From Dyadobacter sp. CY323 (GTDB taxonomy: Bacteria > Bacteroidota > Bacteroidia > Cytophagales > Spirosomataceae): a stretch of DNA of 64,000 nucleotides. The DNA lies in the NCBI RefSeq assembly GCF_021390245.1, contig NZ_JAJUXH010000009.1:163673-227672 (forward strand), read 5' to 3'. The translations under genes and the position numbers were made by a program. Shown one piece after another: positions 9,112-17,512 of the stretch. The stretch's first letter is position 1; each line of letters opens with the position of its first letter. A model generated the notes under the pieces. The model had not been told where the DNA came from and made no database searches. It saw only the letters and a list, made by a program, of their open reading frames with translations.

Positions 9112-9573
9112 TTGAAAACACAGGAATTTATCGAAAGTGGAATTTTAGAATCGCATTTACTCGGTTTTGCCACAAATGAAGAACAGGAACAAGTGAAGCA
9201 GATGATGTCGGCGGATCGCGAGCTCGCTGATTATGTATTGAATCTTGAATCGGATATCAGAAGCTATTTCGTCCACGAATCTGTCACTCCACCGACTGCT
9301 GTACGTGAGATTATACAGTTACGGAACCTTCGCGAAAGGAAAGAAAAGCATGCTTTCAAGTCGGCTGATCAGGACATCAAAGCGCCTTATCTTGACATTG
9401 AGGTCAATGATACGCACATGAAGGTTCATAAGTTTTGGCGGCCTGCTTTTATAGCGGTTTTTGTCTTGTCCAAAATATTTTTGATCGCCGGGTTATATTA
9501 TTATTTCAAATCTGCCAGCCAGGCCGAGGAATTGCAAAAGCTTAAAGCTCAGCAAGTCGAGCAACTTAAATAG
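9112..9573 (+). CDS. Membrane-anchored anti-sigma-like protein
   Basis: A 153-residue protein with the N-terminal pattern KTQEFIESGILESHLLGFATNEE typical of Cytophagales RskA-family anti-sigma factors, where this segment binds region 2 of the cognate sigma. One membrane helix lies at about 110-131, followed by a short Lys/Gln-rich tail. The usual C-terminal periplasmic RskA domain is absent, so this is a short form. The start is TTG; the next in-frame ATG falls inside the conserved region, so TTG is the only sensible choice. It is 12 bp after the sigma-like gene and probably co-translated with it. Confidence 0.6.
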   Translation: MKTQEFIESGILESHLLGFATNEEQEQVKQMMSADRELADYVLNLESDIRSYFVHESVTPPTAVREIIQLRNLRERKEKHAFKSADQDIKAPYLDIEVNDTHMKVHKFWRPAFIAVFVLSKIFLIAGLYYYFKSASQAEELQKLKAQQVEQLK

Positions 9574-9676
9574 TATTCTTACACTTTTCTATTTTCTATT
9601 CCCAATTTCAAAAAAATCTCACCTGCGAGGTGTGACCAATCGCTGATTCCCACGTCTAAGCTTAAGAAAGAATTAT

Positions 9677-9684
9677 TATATTTG
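9677..9684 (+). promoter_or_regulatory. Bacteroidota -7 promoter element before the 56-aa ORF and ispF
   Basis: TATATTTG matches TAnnTTTG exactly. No TTG lies at the right distance upstream, so only the -7 half is supported. The implied start of transcription near 9691 is about 10 bases before the ATG of the 56-residue ORF. Confidence 0.35.
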
Positions 9685-9700
9685 TTTAAGCACTATTTAC

Positions 9701-9871
9701 ATGAAGGACAACGAAAGAATCAGTAATCCGGAAGAATTTATGGCGGAGTTCCTTCATCGTCTGGATCGTTGGGAAGATGGTCAAACCGAACTAAGGTTTG
9801 GTCAGAAAAGCCTGCACACAAGAATCGGTTCTCTGGAAGAAATCGCTAACCTTCTGAATTTTTTTAAATAG
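9701..9871 (+). CDS. Small hypothetical protein, 56 residues
   Basis: Short ORF from ATG 9701 to TAG 9871, unrecognised. The product is acidic to neutral, begins MKDNERISNPEEF, contains RLDRWEDGQTELRFG and ends LNFFK, with no signal peptide or membrane helix. Its composition looks like a real soluble helical protein rather than chance sequence. It begins right after an exact -7 element and ends 10 bp before ispF, so it would lead an operon with that gene. It could be a translated leader or an independent small protein. Confidence 0.5.
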   Translation: MKDNERISNPEEFMAEFLHRLDRWEDGQTELRFGQKSLHTRIGSLEEIANLLNFFK

Positions 9872-9881
9872 CTGAGTTTAC

Positions 9882-10376
9882 ATGCTCCCGTTCCGCGTAG
9901 GTCAAGGTTATGACGTTCATCAATTAGTAGAAGGCAGGCCGTTCTGGCTTGGAGGCATTTTAATCCCGCACACGCACGGCGCAAACGGACATTCCGACGC
10001 GGACGTCGTTTGCCACGTGCTGTGCGACGCACTTTTGGGCGCAGCAAACCTTCGCAATATCGGCTACCATTTTTCAGATAAGGATCCGCAATGGAAAGGT
10101 GTGGACAGTAAGATCCTGCTGTCGAAAGTAATGGAGATGATCCGGGAAAAAGGCTATGAGGTGGGTAATGTGGACGTGACGATTGTTTTGCAAAATCCAA
10201 AACTGAACCCGCATATTCCGGCGATGAAAACTTGTCTGGCGGAAGTTACTAATATTGCCGAAGAAGATATTTCCATTAAAGCAACCACTTCCGAGCATCT
10301 GGGATTTGTGGGAAGAGAAGAAGGTATTGCCGCCCATTGTATTGCATTGATCTATAAACCCGGCGTCACTCAGTAG
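9882..10376 (+). CDS. ispF: 2-C-methyl-D-erythritol 2,4-cyclodiphosphate synthase
   Basis: Converts CDP-methylerythritol 2-phosphate to methylerythritol 2,4-cyclodiphosphate with release of CMP, the fifth step of the non-mevalonate isoprenoid pathway. The 164 residues are the usual length. Metal ligands D11, H13 and H45 are in place (GYDVH and VVCHVLCDA), the substrate HSDAD motif is at 37-41, and the C-terminal signature TTSEHLGFVGREEGIAAH is intact. Cytoplasmic homotrimer in the family. It is 10 bp after the 56-residue ORF and 33 bp before the amidohydrolase gene. Confidence 0.97.
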   Translation: MLPFRVGQGYDVHQLVEGRPFWLGGILIPHTHGANGHSDADVVCHVLCDALLGAANLRNIGYHFSDKDPQWKGVDSKILLSKVMEMIREKGYEVGNVDVTIVLQNPKLNPHIPAMKTCLAEVTNIAEEDISIKATTSEHLGFVGREEGIAAHCIALIYKPGVTQ

Positions 10377-10409
10377 ACGTATTTATCTAAACAAATCCCG
10401 AATTCCTGC

Positions 10410-11543
10410 ATGAAGAAAATCCTACTCTCCCTGACCATTTTAGCAAGTGCATTCATCAGCTGCCGCGCGCAGGAAGCCACCCAGATCACGCAGCCGCTGG
10501 GTTTTGAAGAGTACGATCCCATTTCTACATTAAAAGTCGAGGAGCATCCGTTAAAACGGGCGAAATTCCCTTTTATCGATGTACATAATCACCAGTATCA
10601 AATGCCAACCCAGGACCTGAAAGCATTAACTGCTCAGATGGACAGTCTGAATATGGGTATTATGGTCAATTTGAGTGGCCGCGGCTGGTCTCAGGAATGG
10701 AGTGAAGGGACTGCGACATTGAAAGGTTCCATCGAAAATGTGGCAAAGAATCAGCCGAAACGCATTGCTGTTTTTACCAATCTGCAATTCAAAGGTTTTG
10801 GCGAAAAAGACTGGACTTCAAAGACAGTCGCCCAGCTGGAAGAAGATGTAAAAATGGGTGCGAAAGGATTAAAAATTTATAAAAACCTAGGTTTCAGCGG
10901 TTTGAAAGACGATAAAGGAAATCGCATATCCGTGAGCGATTCCCGGTTGCAGCCGGTTTGGCAAAAATGCGGGGAATTGGGTATTCCGGTACTTATCCAT
11001 ACTGCGGACGTGCCGTCTTTCTGGGATCCGATGGACAGGTATAATGAGCGTTGGCTGGAATTAAAAACGCATCCTGGCCGCCGCCGGGGAGCAAACGACC
11101 CCATACCTTTCGATTCGCTCATTGCGGAGCAGCATGCCATTTTTCGCAAAAACCCGAAAACCATCTTTATTAATGCGCATATGGGCTGGTATCCGAACAA
11201 TTTGAAGAAACTGGATAGCCTCATGACCGCATTCCCAAATATGTATGTCGAGATCGGGGCGGTGATTGCGGAGTTGGGAAGGCAGCCGAGAACCGGTAAA
11301 AAGTTTTTTGACAAATATCAGGACCGGGTACTATTCGGAAAAGACAGCTGGGTGCCGGCCGAATATGCAACCTATTTCCGCGTGCTGGAAACCGAAGATG
11401 AGTATTTCCCTTATCACAAAAAATACCACGCATTCTGGCGCATGTACGGAATGGGGCTTTCTGACGAGGTTTTGAAAAAGCTTTACTATAAAAACGCACT
11501 CAAAATCATCCCCGGACTCGATAAAAGCCAGTTTCCCAAATAA
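10410..11543 (+). CDS. Amidohydrolase family protein, predicted lipoprotein
   Basis: TIM-barrel metal-dependent hydrolase of the amidohydrolase 2 type (ACMSD/gamma-resorcylate decarboxylase-like), 377 residues. A lipoprotein signal ends in FISC, putting the lipidated cysteine at C18. Metal-site residues are H59 and H61 (DVHNH), H197 (VLIHTAD), H257 (NAHMGW) and D312 (FGKDSW), so the active site looks complete. It lies on the same strand as ispF but is probably an independent function, periplasmic or outer-membrane-facing. Substrate unknown; ring-cleavage or lactone-type substrates are typical of the family. Confidence 0.85.
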   Translation: MKKILLSLTILASAFISCRAQEATQITQPLGFEEYDPISTLKVEEHPLKRAKFPFIDVHNHQYQMPTQDLKALTAQMDSLNMGIMVNLSGRGWSQEWSEGTATLKGSIENVAKNQPKRIAVFTNLQFKGFGEKDWTSKTVAQLEEDVKMGAKGLKIYKNLGFSGLKDDKGNRISVSDSRLQPVWQKCGELGIPVLIHTADVPSFWDPMDRYNERWLELKTHPGRRRGANDPIPFDSLIAEQHAIFRKNPKTIFINAHMGWYPNNLKKLDSLMTAFPNMYVEIGAVIAELGRQPRTGKKFFDKYQDRVLFGKDSWVPAEYATYFRVLETEDEYFPYHKKYHAFWRMYGMGLSDEVLKKLYYKNALKIIPGLDKSQFPK

Positions 11544-11546
11544 GCA

Positions 11547-12662
11547 TTATTTGAAGGACTTCGCTTCTTTTATCACCGACCTGTATTCTGCCTTATCCAG
11601 GCATTTCTTGTAGTAATCCTTGGCTTTTGCTTTGTTACCGGCGCGGGCAGAAATTCTTGCCAGACCAGCGTATGCGAGCGCGTGGTACTCTTTGGTATAC
11701 TGATCGTCATGAGGTGTTTTCAACGCGAGCAAATATTCCTTTTGCGCATTTGCATCATTTTTATCAGCTTTTTCATCCAAGATACCCTGAAAAGTACGCC
11801 ATGCAATGGGATAAAATCCACTGTTGATCTTCCTAAGAATCGCAATGTCTCTTTTGGCCTGCTCATACTTTCCAGCTAAAACCAGAGACTCAATGTTTTT
11901 CATGAGATAAAGTGGGTTTCTCGGATACATGTCGACAAGTTTGTCCATATAAACCACTGCCTTCTCCGGCTTCATTTCGTATTTCAGGTAGATGTGTGAT
12001 ATATAAAAGCAAGCCTCGGCTTTGGTAATGGTACCGACTTTCGTTGCATTCTCCATTTGCCTCAAACCCAATGCCTTATCGCCGTTTTTAAAAAAAACTA
12101 AAAGCGGTTTCACAATCGGATGTTCCTCGGGATACACTTCAACATAGTAATTATACATCCCGGAAGTGAAGTAAAATTCCGGGTTTTTATTAATAAGTTT
12201 CAAGCCTTCCACGAATGCATTATATGCCTTTTTACCTTCTCCGGCCGCATTTACCATTTCCCCGCGGTAATTGTAAATCATCGCCATGTAACCCCGGGCA
12301 ACCATGGTATAAAATACTGCCTCGGGATCGAGACTATTTTTCCCGTATTTCTTATTTATTGCTTCAAGGCATTGATCCAGTTTGTGGATGTATTCCTTCG
12401 ATTTGGTGGGGTTATCCTTAATGGGCATGTATTTCCAAAAAAGGACGAACGAATCAAGAATGTACGAAACGGGGTGATTCGGATACTTTTTTTCAACCTG
12501 GTCCATATACACATTCGCCTCGTCAAACTCATAATTGTAAATTTTATCAAGGCTGTTCTGAACATTTTTTAAGGTTGCAGGATCATTCAGTAATTGAGCT
12601 TGAAGCGAAGGAATTGAAAAAAAGAAAAGTAAAAAAAGAAGTACGCGAATTGATTTTTGCAT
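11547..12662 (-). CDS. Secreted TPR-like helical repeat protein
   Basis: A 371-residue protein with a clear signal peptide (1-22, ending LQAQ) and an all-helical remainder rich in Tyr, Lys and Ala, in degenerate tetratricopeptide units. A recognisable unit is YALAGLARISARAGNKAKAKDYYKK-like near the C-terminus. This type is common in Bacteroidota as a periplasmic scaffold of unknown partner. It is convergent with the amidohydrolase (3 bp between stops) and divergent from the M16 peptidase gene. Function cannot be assigned from sequence. Confidence 0.75.
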   Translation of the reverse strand: MQKSIRVLLFLLFFFSIPSLQAQLLNDPATLKNVQNSLDKIYNYEFDEANVYMDQVEKKYPNHPVSYILDSFVLFWKYMPIKDNPTKSKEYIHKLDQCLEAINKKYGKNSLDPEAVFYTMVARGYMAMIYNYRGEMVNAAGEGKKAYNAFVEGLKLINKNPEFYFTSGMYNYYVEVYPEEHPIVKPLLVFFKNGDKALGLRQMENATKVGTITKAEACFYISHIYLKYEMKPEKAVVYMDKLVDMYPRNPLYLMKNIESLVLAGKYEQAKRDIAILRKINSGFYPIAWRTFQGILDEKADKNDANAQKEYLLALKTPHDDQYTKEYHALAYAGLARISARAGNKAKAKDYYKKCLDKAEYRSVIKEAKSFK

Positions 12663-12688
12663 GGCATCGACTATTAACTCAAAATGGT

Positions 12689-12719
12689 TTGGTGGTATCC
12701 CAACTGAACAGTAGCTTTG
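12689..12719 (+). promoter_or_regulatory. Bacteroidota promoter for the first M16 peptidase gene
   Basis: TTG at 12689-12691 (within TTTG) is separated by exactly 20 bp from TAGCTTTG at 12712-12719, a perfect match to TAnnTTTG. Transcription would start near 12726, leaving an 82-base leader before ATG 12808. The opposite-strand repeat-protein gene starts at 12662, so this element lies in the divergent spacer. Confidence 0.65.
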
Positions 12720-12807
12720 TTTATAACCCTGATTTGGGGCCCGAGGTTTCTGTGACCGGCTTTATTTTAGTGTTAACAATGATAGTTACTACCCATTTTT
12801 TATTCAC

Positions 12808-14064
12808 ATGATTCGCTATAAGCAGTTTACGCTGGACAACGGTCTCAAAGTATTTGTCCATGAGGATTTCTCGACACCGATGGCAGCGGTGAACATCTTA
12901 TATAATGTAGGGTCACGTGATGAAGATGAAGAACGTACCGGATTTGCACATCTTTTTGAGCACCTAATGTTTGGCGGTTCTCAGAACATTCCGAATTATG
13001 ATATTCCGGTGCAGAATGTGGGCGGCGAAAACAATGCATTCACATCGCCCGACATTACAAACTACTACATCACACTTCCCGCGGAAAACGTGGAAACGGC
13101 TTTCTGGCTGGAATCCGACCGGATGCTGAGTCTTTCATTTGACCCTAATGTGCTCGAAGTGCAGCGAAAAGTAGTGATTGAAGAATTTAAACAACGCTAC
13201 CTTAACCAGCCTTATGGCGATATGTGGCTCAAACTGAGGCCACTCGCTTACAAGGAACATCCCTATCGCTGGGCTACGATCGGGAAGGATATCGAACACA
13301 TCGAACGAGCAACCATGCAGGATGTACAGGATTTCTTTTTCCGGTTTTACAGACCAAACAATGCAATCATGGTCGTGGCGGGAGCTGTAACTTTTGAGAG
13401 AGTGCAGGAACTTGCAAGCAAATGGTTTGGTAACATTCCCGCCGGGCCACCTCACGTTAGAAATGTGCCGCGAGAACCAGCGCAAAAGGAAGCACGACAT
13501 CTTGAGACTTCCGCAGCCGTCCCATTAGATTCCATCATCAAGGTTTTTCACATGCCCGGCAGATATGACGACGGATTTTATGCGGCTGATCTGCTGAGCG
13601 ATATTCTCGGAAGAGGCAAATCTTCAAGACTTTATCAAAAATTATTGAAAGAAAAGGCGCTTTTCAACAGCATTACTGCGAGTATCACATCTTCGCTGGA
13701 TCCAGGTTTATTAATGGTAAAAGGCAATCTCAATCCGGGAATATCACTGGAAGAGGCGGACGAAGCGATAAAAGTTGTTTTGCAGGAAATGGTTGAAAAT
13801 GGCGCGACCGAGGAAGAAGTTACGAAGGTGAAAAATCAATCCGAAGCCTCGCTTGCTTTCTCAGAAGTAGAACTGCTGAACCGTGCGATGAACCTGGCTT
13901 TCGCGGCTAATGCAGGTAATGTAGATTGGGCCAACAGCGATGCCGAAATTATCCGAAGCCTTACTCAGCAGGATATTCACGATTCCGCTAAAACCATTCT
14001 AAATCCGGCCAATTCATCGACATTATATTACAGGGCAGAGGCAAAACAAGAGGTTTTGGCTTAA
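12808..14064 (+). CDS. M16 family zinc peptidase (insulinase-like)
   Basis: Insulinase/mitochondrial processing peptidase-type protease, 418 residues, the usual size for bacterial M16B subunits. The inverted zinc motif HLFEH gives H48, E51 and H52, and the downstream acidic segment VVIEEFKQRY supplies the third ligand, so it should be catalytic. Two M16 domains are discernible, N-terminal ~1-200 and C-terminal ~200-418. It has no signal peptide, hence cytoplasmic unless exported in another way. A second M16 gene with its own complete motif lies at 15007-16299 on the other strand, only a glycosidase-like gene apart; the two may work as partners. Confidence 0.93.
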   Translation: MIRYKQFTLDNGLKVFVHEDFSTPMAAVNILYNVGSRDEDEERTGFAHLFEHLMFGGSQNIPNYDIPVQNVGGENNAFTSPDITNYYITLPAENVETAFWLESDRMLSLSFDPNVLEVQRKVVIEEFKQRYLNQPYGDMWLKLRPLAYKEHPYRWATIGKDIEHIERATMQDVQDFFFRFYRPNNAIMVVAGAVTFERVQELASKWFGNIPAGPPHVRNVPREPAQKEARHLETSAAVPLDSIIKVFHMPGRYDDGFYAADLLSDILGRGKSSRLYQKLLKEKALFNSITASITSSLDPGLLMVKGNLNPGISLEEADEAIKVVLQEMVENGATEEEVTKVKNQSEASLAFSEVELLNRAMNLAFAANAGNVDWANSDAEIIRSLTQQDIHDSAKTILNPANSSTLYYRAEAKQEVLA

Positions 14065-14069
14065 AAGGG

Positions 14070-14999
14070 TCAGTTGGATTTCAAAGAATCGGGAAGATGT
14101 AAATTGACCTCAGGATGCATGGTGTATAAATTATAGGATGCACCTTCATTTACAAGAATTCCGCTCGACAGATTATTCCCGAGAATCGGGTTCTTCTGGT
14201 ACTTTTCCCAATGAATCAGATCTTTTGAAACAGCTACGTTCATGGACCATTCGCGCCAGTCTTTAAATGCCGATGCGTGATAATAGGCATAATAGAGACC
14301 GTTGTATTTGATGATCTGGTTCATGGCAACCGCAAACTGATCGTATTTTTCAGGTCCTGTCTTTATTACCGGCTCATCCTGAACATTCGTCCAGACTTTC
14401 AGGTCCGTAGATGTAGCAACCCATATCGCCACATCGTTTCTTTCGTAAAATAGATACCAGATACCGTTTTCCTTCCACACTGTCGGCGTTCCATATGGGC
14501 CTTTTTCAATTGGGCTGCCGTCTTTGTTGCGAACATCCAATGCCCCTTGATCGGTCCATTTTACTTTATCCTGAGACGTGAGCAAATGCGCCGTATCTCC
14601 CCTGCTTTCCGCGAACATGTAATAGGTGCTATCCGATTTCAGGACAAACACATCTTCGACCCAAATGGACGTGTGAATCGGTTTGTCGGAATGCCTTTTC
14701 CAGCTAATCCCATCATTTGACGTAGCCAGGCCAAGATATTTGATGTTATTTCCAGTTTTCCTGGTATAGCCTGTATACCACATGTAGTACAGGCTGTCTT
14801 CTTTCAAAATAAAACCTCGTTCCCTGATTTTTTCATCCCATGTGGTGGAATCGCCCGAACCTGTAAACAATGGATTTGCTTTATAAGGCTTGAAATTCAC
14901 AAGCTCAGCTGGAAACTCATTCGTTTCTTCAGATTCTGTTTTCTCGCCGCATGAAACTAAAAAATAAGCCAGAATGCCTATCAGGAGGAGGTTGTTCAT
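14070..14999 (-). CDS. Glycosidase-like five-bladed beta-propeller lipoprotein
   Basis: A 309-residue protein with lipobox FLVSC (C17) and repeated blade motifs (YYMWYTG, YYMFAES, WYLFYER, YYAYYHAS) typical of the GH43/GH130/GH32-like propeller fold. Some such Bacteroidota proteins act on sugars at the surface; catalytic residues are not assigned here. Start: ATG 14999 is chosen because the signal peptide begins there; a longer frame extends to 15110 but overlaps the neighbouring M16 gene. It is 7 bp downstream of that M16 gene on the same strand, so co-transcription is likely. Confidence 0.75.
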   Translation of the reverse strand: MNNLLLIGILAYFLVSCGEKTESEETNEFPAELVNFKPYKANPLFTGSGDSTTWDEKIRERGFILKEDSLYYMWYTGYTRKTGNNIKYLGLATSNDGISWKRHSDKPIHTSIWVEDVFVLKSDSTYYMFAESRGDTAHLLTSQDKVKWTDQGALDVRNKDGSPIEKGPYGTPTVWKENGIWYLFYERNDVAIWVATSTDLKVWTNVQDEPVIKTGPEKYDQFAVAMNQIIKYNGLYYAYYHASAFKDWREWSMNVAVSKDLIHWEKYQKNPILGNNLSSGILVNEGASYNLYTMHPEVNLHLPDSLKSN

Positions 15000-15006
15000 T
15001 TTCAAA

Positions 15007-16299
15007 TCAATCTTCGGGAAGGAATGTAAGGTAGCTGAAATTTTGTTCGTTGAACATCTCCTGCGCAATTTCCTGCAGATCCTGCGACTTGATCTGCTCG
15101 ATTTCGGCAAAAATTTCAGGGAGTGAATCCACTCTGCCGGTATCGAGGAGGCTTTTCGCCATCATCAGCATAAAGCTCATGTTACTTTCTTCCGACATTG
15201 CCAGCTGGCCCATTAACTGAACTTTGGTCTGGTGAAGCTGTAAAACAGAAAGTGGAATTTCTCTTACCCGTTTCAGCTCTTTATGAATGAGAGAAATGCT
15301 TTTATTGAGTTGCTTTTTCTCCGTTCCAAAAAAGATCCCCATAAAACCTGTATCCAGATAAGGTGTATAATTTCCTTCAATGGAATACACAAACCCGTAT
15401 TTTTCACGCAAAGAAAGATTGAACCGCGAATTCATCCCCGGGCCGCCTAGCAAATTGACCAACATAAAAAACGGTAATCTGCGATCATCCAGCAAAGAAT
15501 AGGCAGGCTGTCCCATGGCGCATTGAGCTTGCTGAATGGGACGTTCTTTCTGCTGAGTTACAGGCGAATAAGACTGCGGGGCGATCCTGACTCGTGAAGT
15601 TCGCCGATGAGGTACATCTCCCAGGTATTTTTCAGCGGTTCTAACCACTTTTGAAAACGGCAGCCGGCTTACCGATGAAACGACAATTCGCTCGGTATCA
15701 ATATTTTCATTAATAAACTGATGTAACTCTTCCTTACCGAAAGAACTCACCGTTTCGGCTGTTCCCAAAATGTTGTTGCCTAATGCATGATCGGGAAAGA
15801 CAGACTGATCAAAATCATCCTGAATAGCGTCTTCCGGCGAATCCAGGTACATGGACATTTCTTCCAGGATCACATTACGCTCACGCTCGATCTGCTTTTC
15901 AGGAAAAACAGAATGGAATGTAATATCGGCCAGCAAGTCCATTGCTTTATCGAAATGATCGTCAAGTACCGACGCATGAAAGCAAATTTTTTCCTTGGTG
16001 GTATATGCATTCAATTCCCCTCCCACATTTTCTAACCGATTGATAATGTGGTAGGAACTGCGTTTTTCAGTCCCTTTGAAAGCCATATGTTCCCAAAAGT
16101 GCGCAAGCCCCTGTTGGTGAGGCAGTTCGTCCCGGCTACCGATATCAAGCATAATGCCGCAATGTGCAATTTGAGTATATGGAACTTGCTTATGCGCAAT
16201 CCTGATCCCGTTCGCGAGCGTGTGTATTTGATATTCTTCAGTAAGTGTCAGGGAGGTTGTCTCGGGATTTCCCCGTTTGCGAATGTTGTTTCTCTTCAT
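15007..16299 (-). CDS. M16 family zinc peptidase, second copy
   Basis: Another insulinase-type protease, 430 residues from ATG 16299. The frame stays open to 16428, but the added residues resemble untranslated leader and overlap the divergent glycosyltransferase start. The zinc motif HFWEH gives H67, E70 and H71, and the distal acidic helix is present (NVILEEMSMYLDSPED). It differs substantially from the plus-strand M16 protein, so it is not a recent duplicate. The divergent spacer holds an exact -7 element for this strand (TATTTTTG complement at 16346-16353) without a well-spaced TTG. Confidence 0.9.
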   Translation of the reverse strand: MKRNNIRKRGNPETTSLTLTEEYQIHTLANGIRIAHKQVPYTQIAHCGIMLDIGSRDELPHQQGLAHFWEHMAFKGTEKRSSYHIINRLENVGGELNAYTTKEKICFHASVLDDHFDKAMDLLADITFHSVFPEKQIERERNVILEEMSMYLDSPEDAIQDDFDQSVFPDHALGNNILGTAETVSSFGKEELHQFINENIDTERIVVSSVSRLPFSKVVRTAEKYLGDVPHRRTSRVRIAPQSYSPVTQQKERPIQQAQCAMGQPAYSLLDDRRLPFFMLVNLLGGPGMNSRFNLSLREKYGFVYSIEGNYTPYLDTGFMGIFFGTEKKQLNKSISLIHKELKRVREIPLSVLQLHQTKVQLMGQLAMSEESNMSFMLMMAKSLLDTGRVDSLPEIFAEIEQIKSQDLQEIAQEMFNEQNFSYLTFLPED

Positions 16300-16390
16300 T
16301 CCTTTTAAACACAAAATACCAGCCAATAAATTTCGGTGGTATCCACAAAAATACGGACTTTTGCCCGCAAACCCTTGTACAAAGTTGCCT

Positions 16391-17512
16391 ATGCGAATCG
16401 GATTTGACGCCAAAAGAGCCTTTGCCAATAAAACCGGCTTGGGAAATTACAGCCGGTTTGTTTTAAATGCATTAATGACTTTTGAAAAACAACATGAGTA
16501 TGATGCATACACGCCAAAAGACAACCAAAATCTCTTTCCTGATTTCCCAAAAAGCTCCATTCATTTTCCTGAAACTTTTCTGGATAAAAAACTGAGTGCA
16601 TTTTGGCGTTACTCTAACATTACCAACCAGTTAAGCAAAGATAAGGTCGATATTTTTCACGGGCTCAGCAACGAAGTCCCGCAAGGTCTGTCACTAAAAG
16701 GAATTAAGTCTGTTGTTACCATCCATGACCTGATTTTCGAGAGATTACCGGAACTTTTTAAACCCGTGGACCGCCGCATTTACCGGCATAAATTTCAATC
16801 TGCCTGTAAAAGATCGGATCGTATTGTGGCTGTAAGTGAACAAACCAAACGCGATCTCGTGGAACTATATCATGTTGATCCCGAACGCATTCATGTGATT
16901 TACCAGGATTGCAATCCGGTTTTCAAACGAATGACAGATCACGAAGAAAGTACTAAAATCCTCGGGTTGTATGGGATTGAACTACCCTTCATTTTAAGTG
17001 TAGGAACGCTGGAAGAACGTAAAAATCAGCACCGTCTGGTTGAGGCTTTTGCAAATGCGCGGACGTCTGACTTTAAATTGATATTGGTGGGTAAACCGAC
17101 ATCTTATTCACAAAAAATCCGCGAAACGATCCGTCATTACGGGCTCGAAAAACAGGTACTAATATTACAAAATGTCCCCACGGACCATTTGCCGGCACTT
17201 TATCAGTCAGCAGAGATTTTTGCCTACATTTCTATTTATGAAGGTTTTGGTATCCCAATATTGGAAGCATTGCATAGCGGGACACCTGTGCTTTCTGCAA
17301 AAGGCTCGTGTTTGGAAGAAGCTGGCGGGCCCGGCGGACTATATGCGGACCCTTATAAAACAGAAGACATCAGCCATCAATTGGGAAAATTGATAACGGA
17401 TGTCAATCTTAGAAAATCGTTGGTTTCTGCCGGGAAACGTCACATTGAGCAGTTTACCGGTAAAAATATCGCAGGACAGTTAATCGACCTTTATCAAAAT
17501 ATGATCAGGTAA
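16391..17512 (+). CDS. Glycosyltransferase family 4
   Basis: GT-B fold retaining glycosyltransferase of 373 residues that moves a sugar from a nucleotide donor to a glycan or lipid acceptor, probably for surface polysaccharide. The start MRIGFDAKRAF with GLGNYSR is the N-terminal acceptor-side motif of this family (mannosyl/rhamnosyltransferase-like). The donor EX7E motif EGFGIPILE is at 284-292. ATG 16391 is preferred to the open extension to 16277, which has no family similarity. It stands alone, with no other polysaccharide genes adjacent, so donor and acceptor are unknown. Confidence 0.92.
   Translation: MRIGFDAKRAFANKTGLGNYSRFVLNALMTFEKQHEYDAYTPKDNQNLFPDFPKSSIHFPETFLDKKLSAFWRYSNITNQLSKDKVDIFHGLSNEVPQGLSLKGIKSVVTIHDLIFERLPELFKPVDRRIYRHKFQSACKRSDRIVAVSEQTKRDLVELYHVDPERIHVIYQDCNPVFKRMTDHEESTKILGLYGIELPFILSVGTLEERKNQHRLVEAFANARTSDFKLILVGKPTSYSQKIRETIRHYGLEKQVLILQNVPTDHLPALYQSAEIFAYISIYEGFGIPILEALHSGTPVLSAKGSCLEEAGGPGGLYADPYKTEDISHQLGKLITDVNLRKSLVSAGKRHIEQFTGKNIAGQLIDLYQNMIR

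Noticed and set aside
12575..12811. Plus-strand frame of 78 codons (Lys/Arg/Glu-rich) before the first M16 gene.
   Set aside because: It is antisense to the 5' end of the minus-strand repeat-protein gene and spans the promoter of the M16 gene; no family similarity.
15000..15110. N-terminal extension of the propeller lipoprotein frame up to 15110.
   Set aside because: It overlaps the M16 gene on the same strand and is Arg/Ser-rich; the lipoprotein signal starts at 14999.
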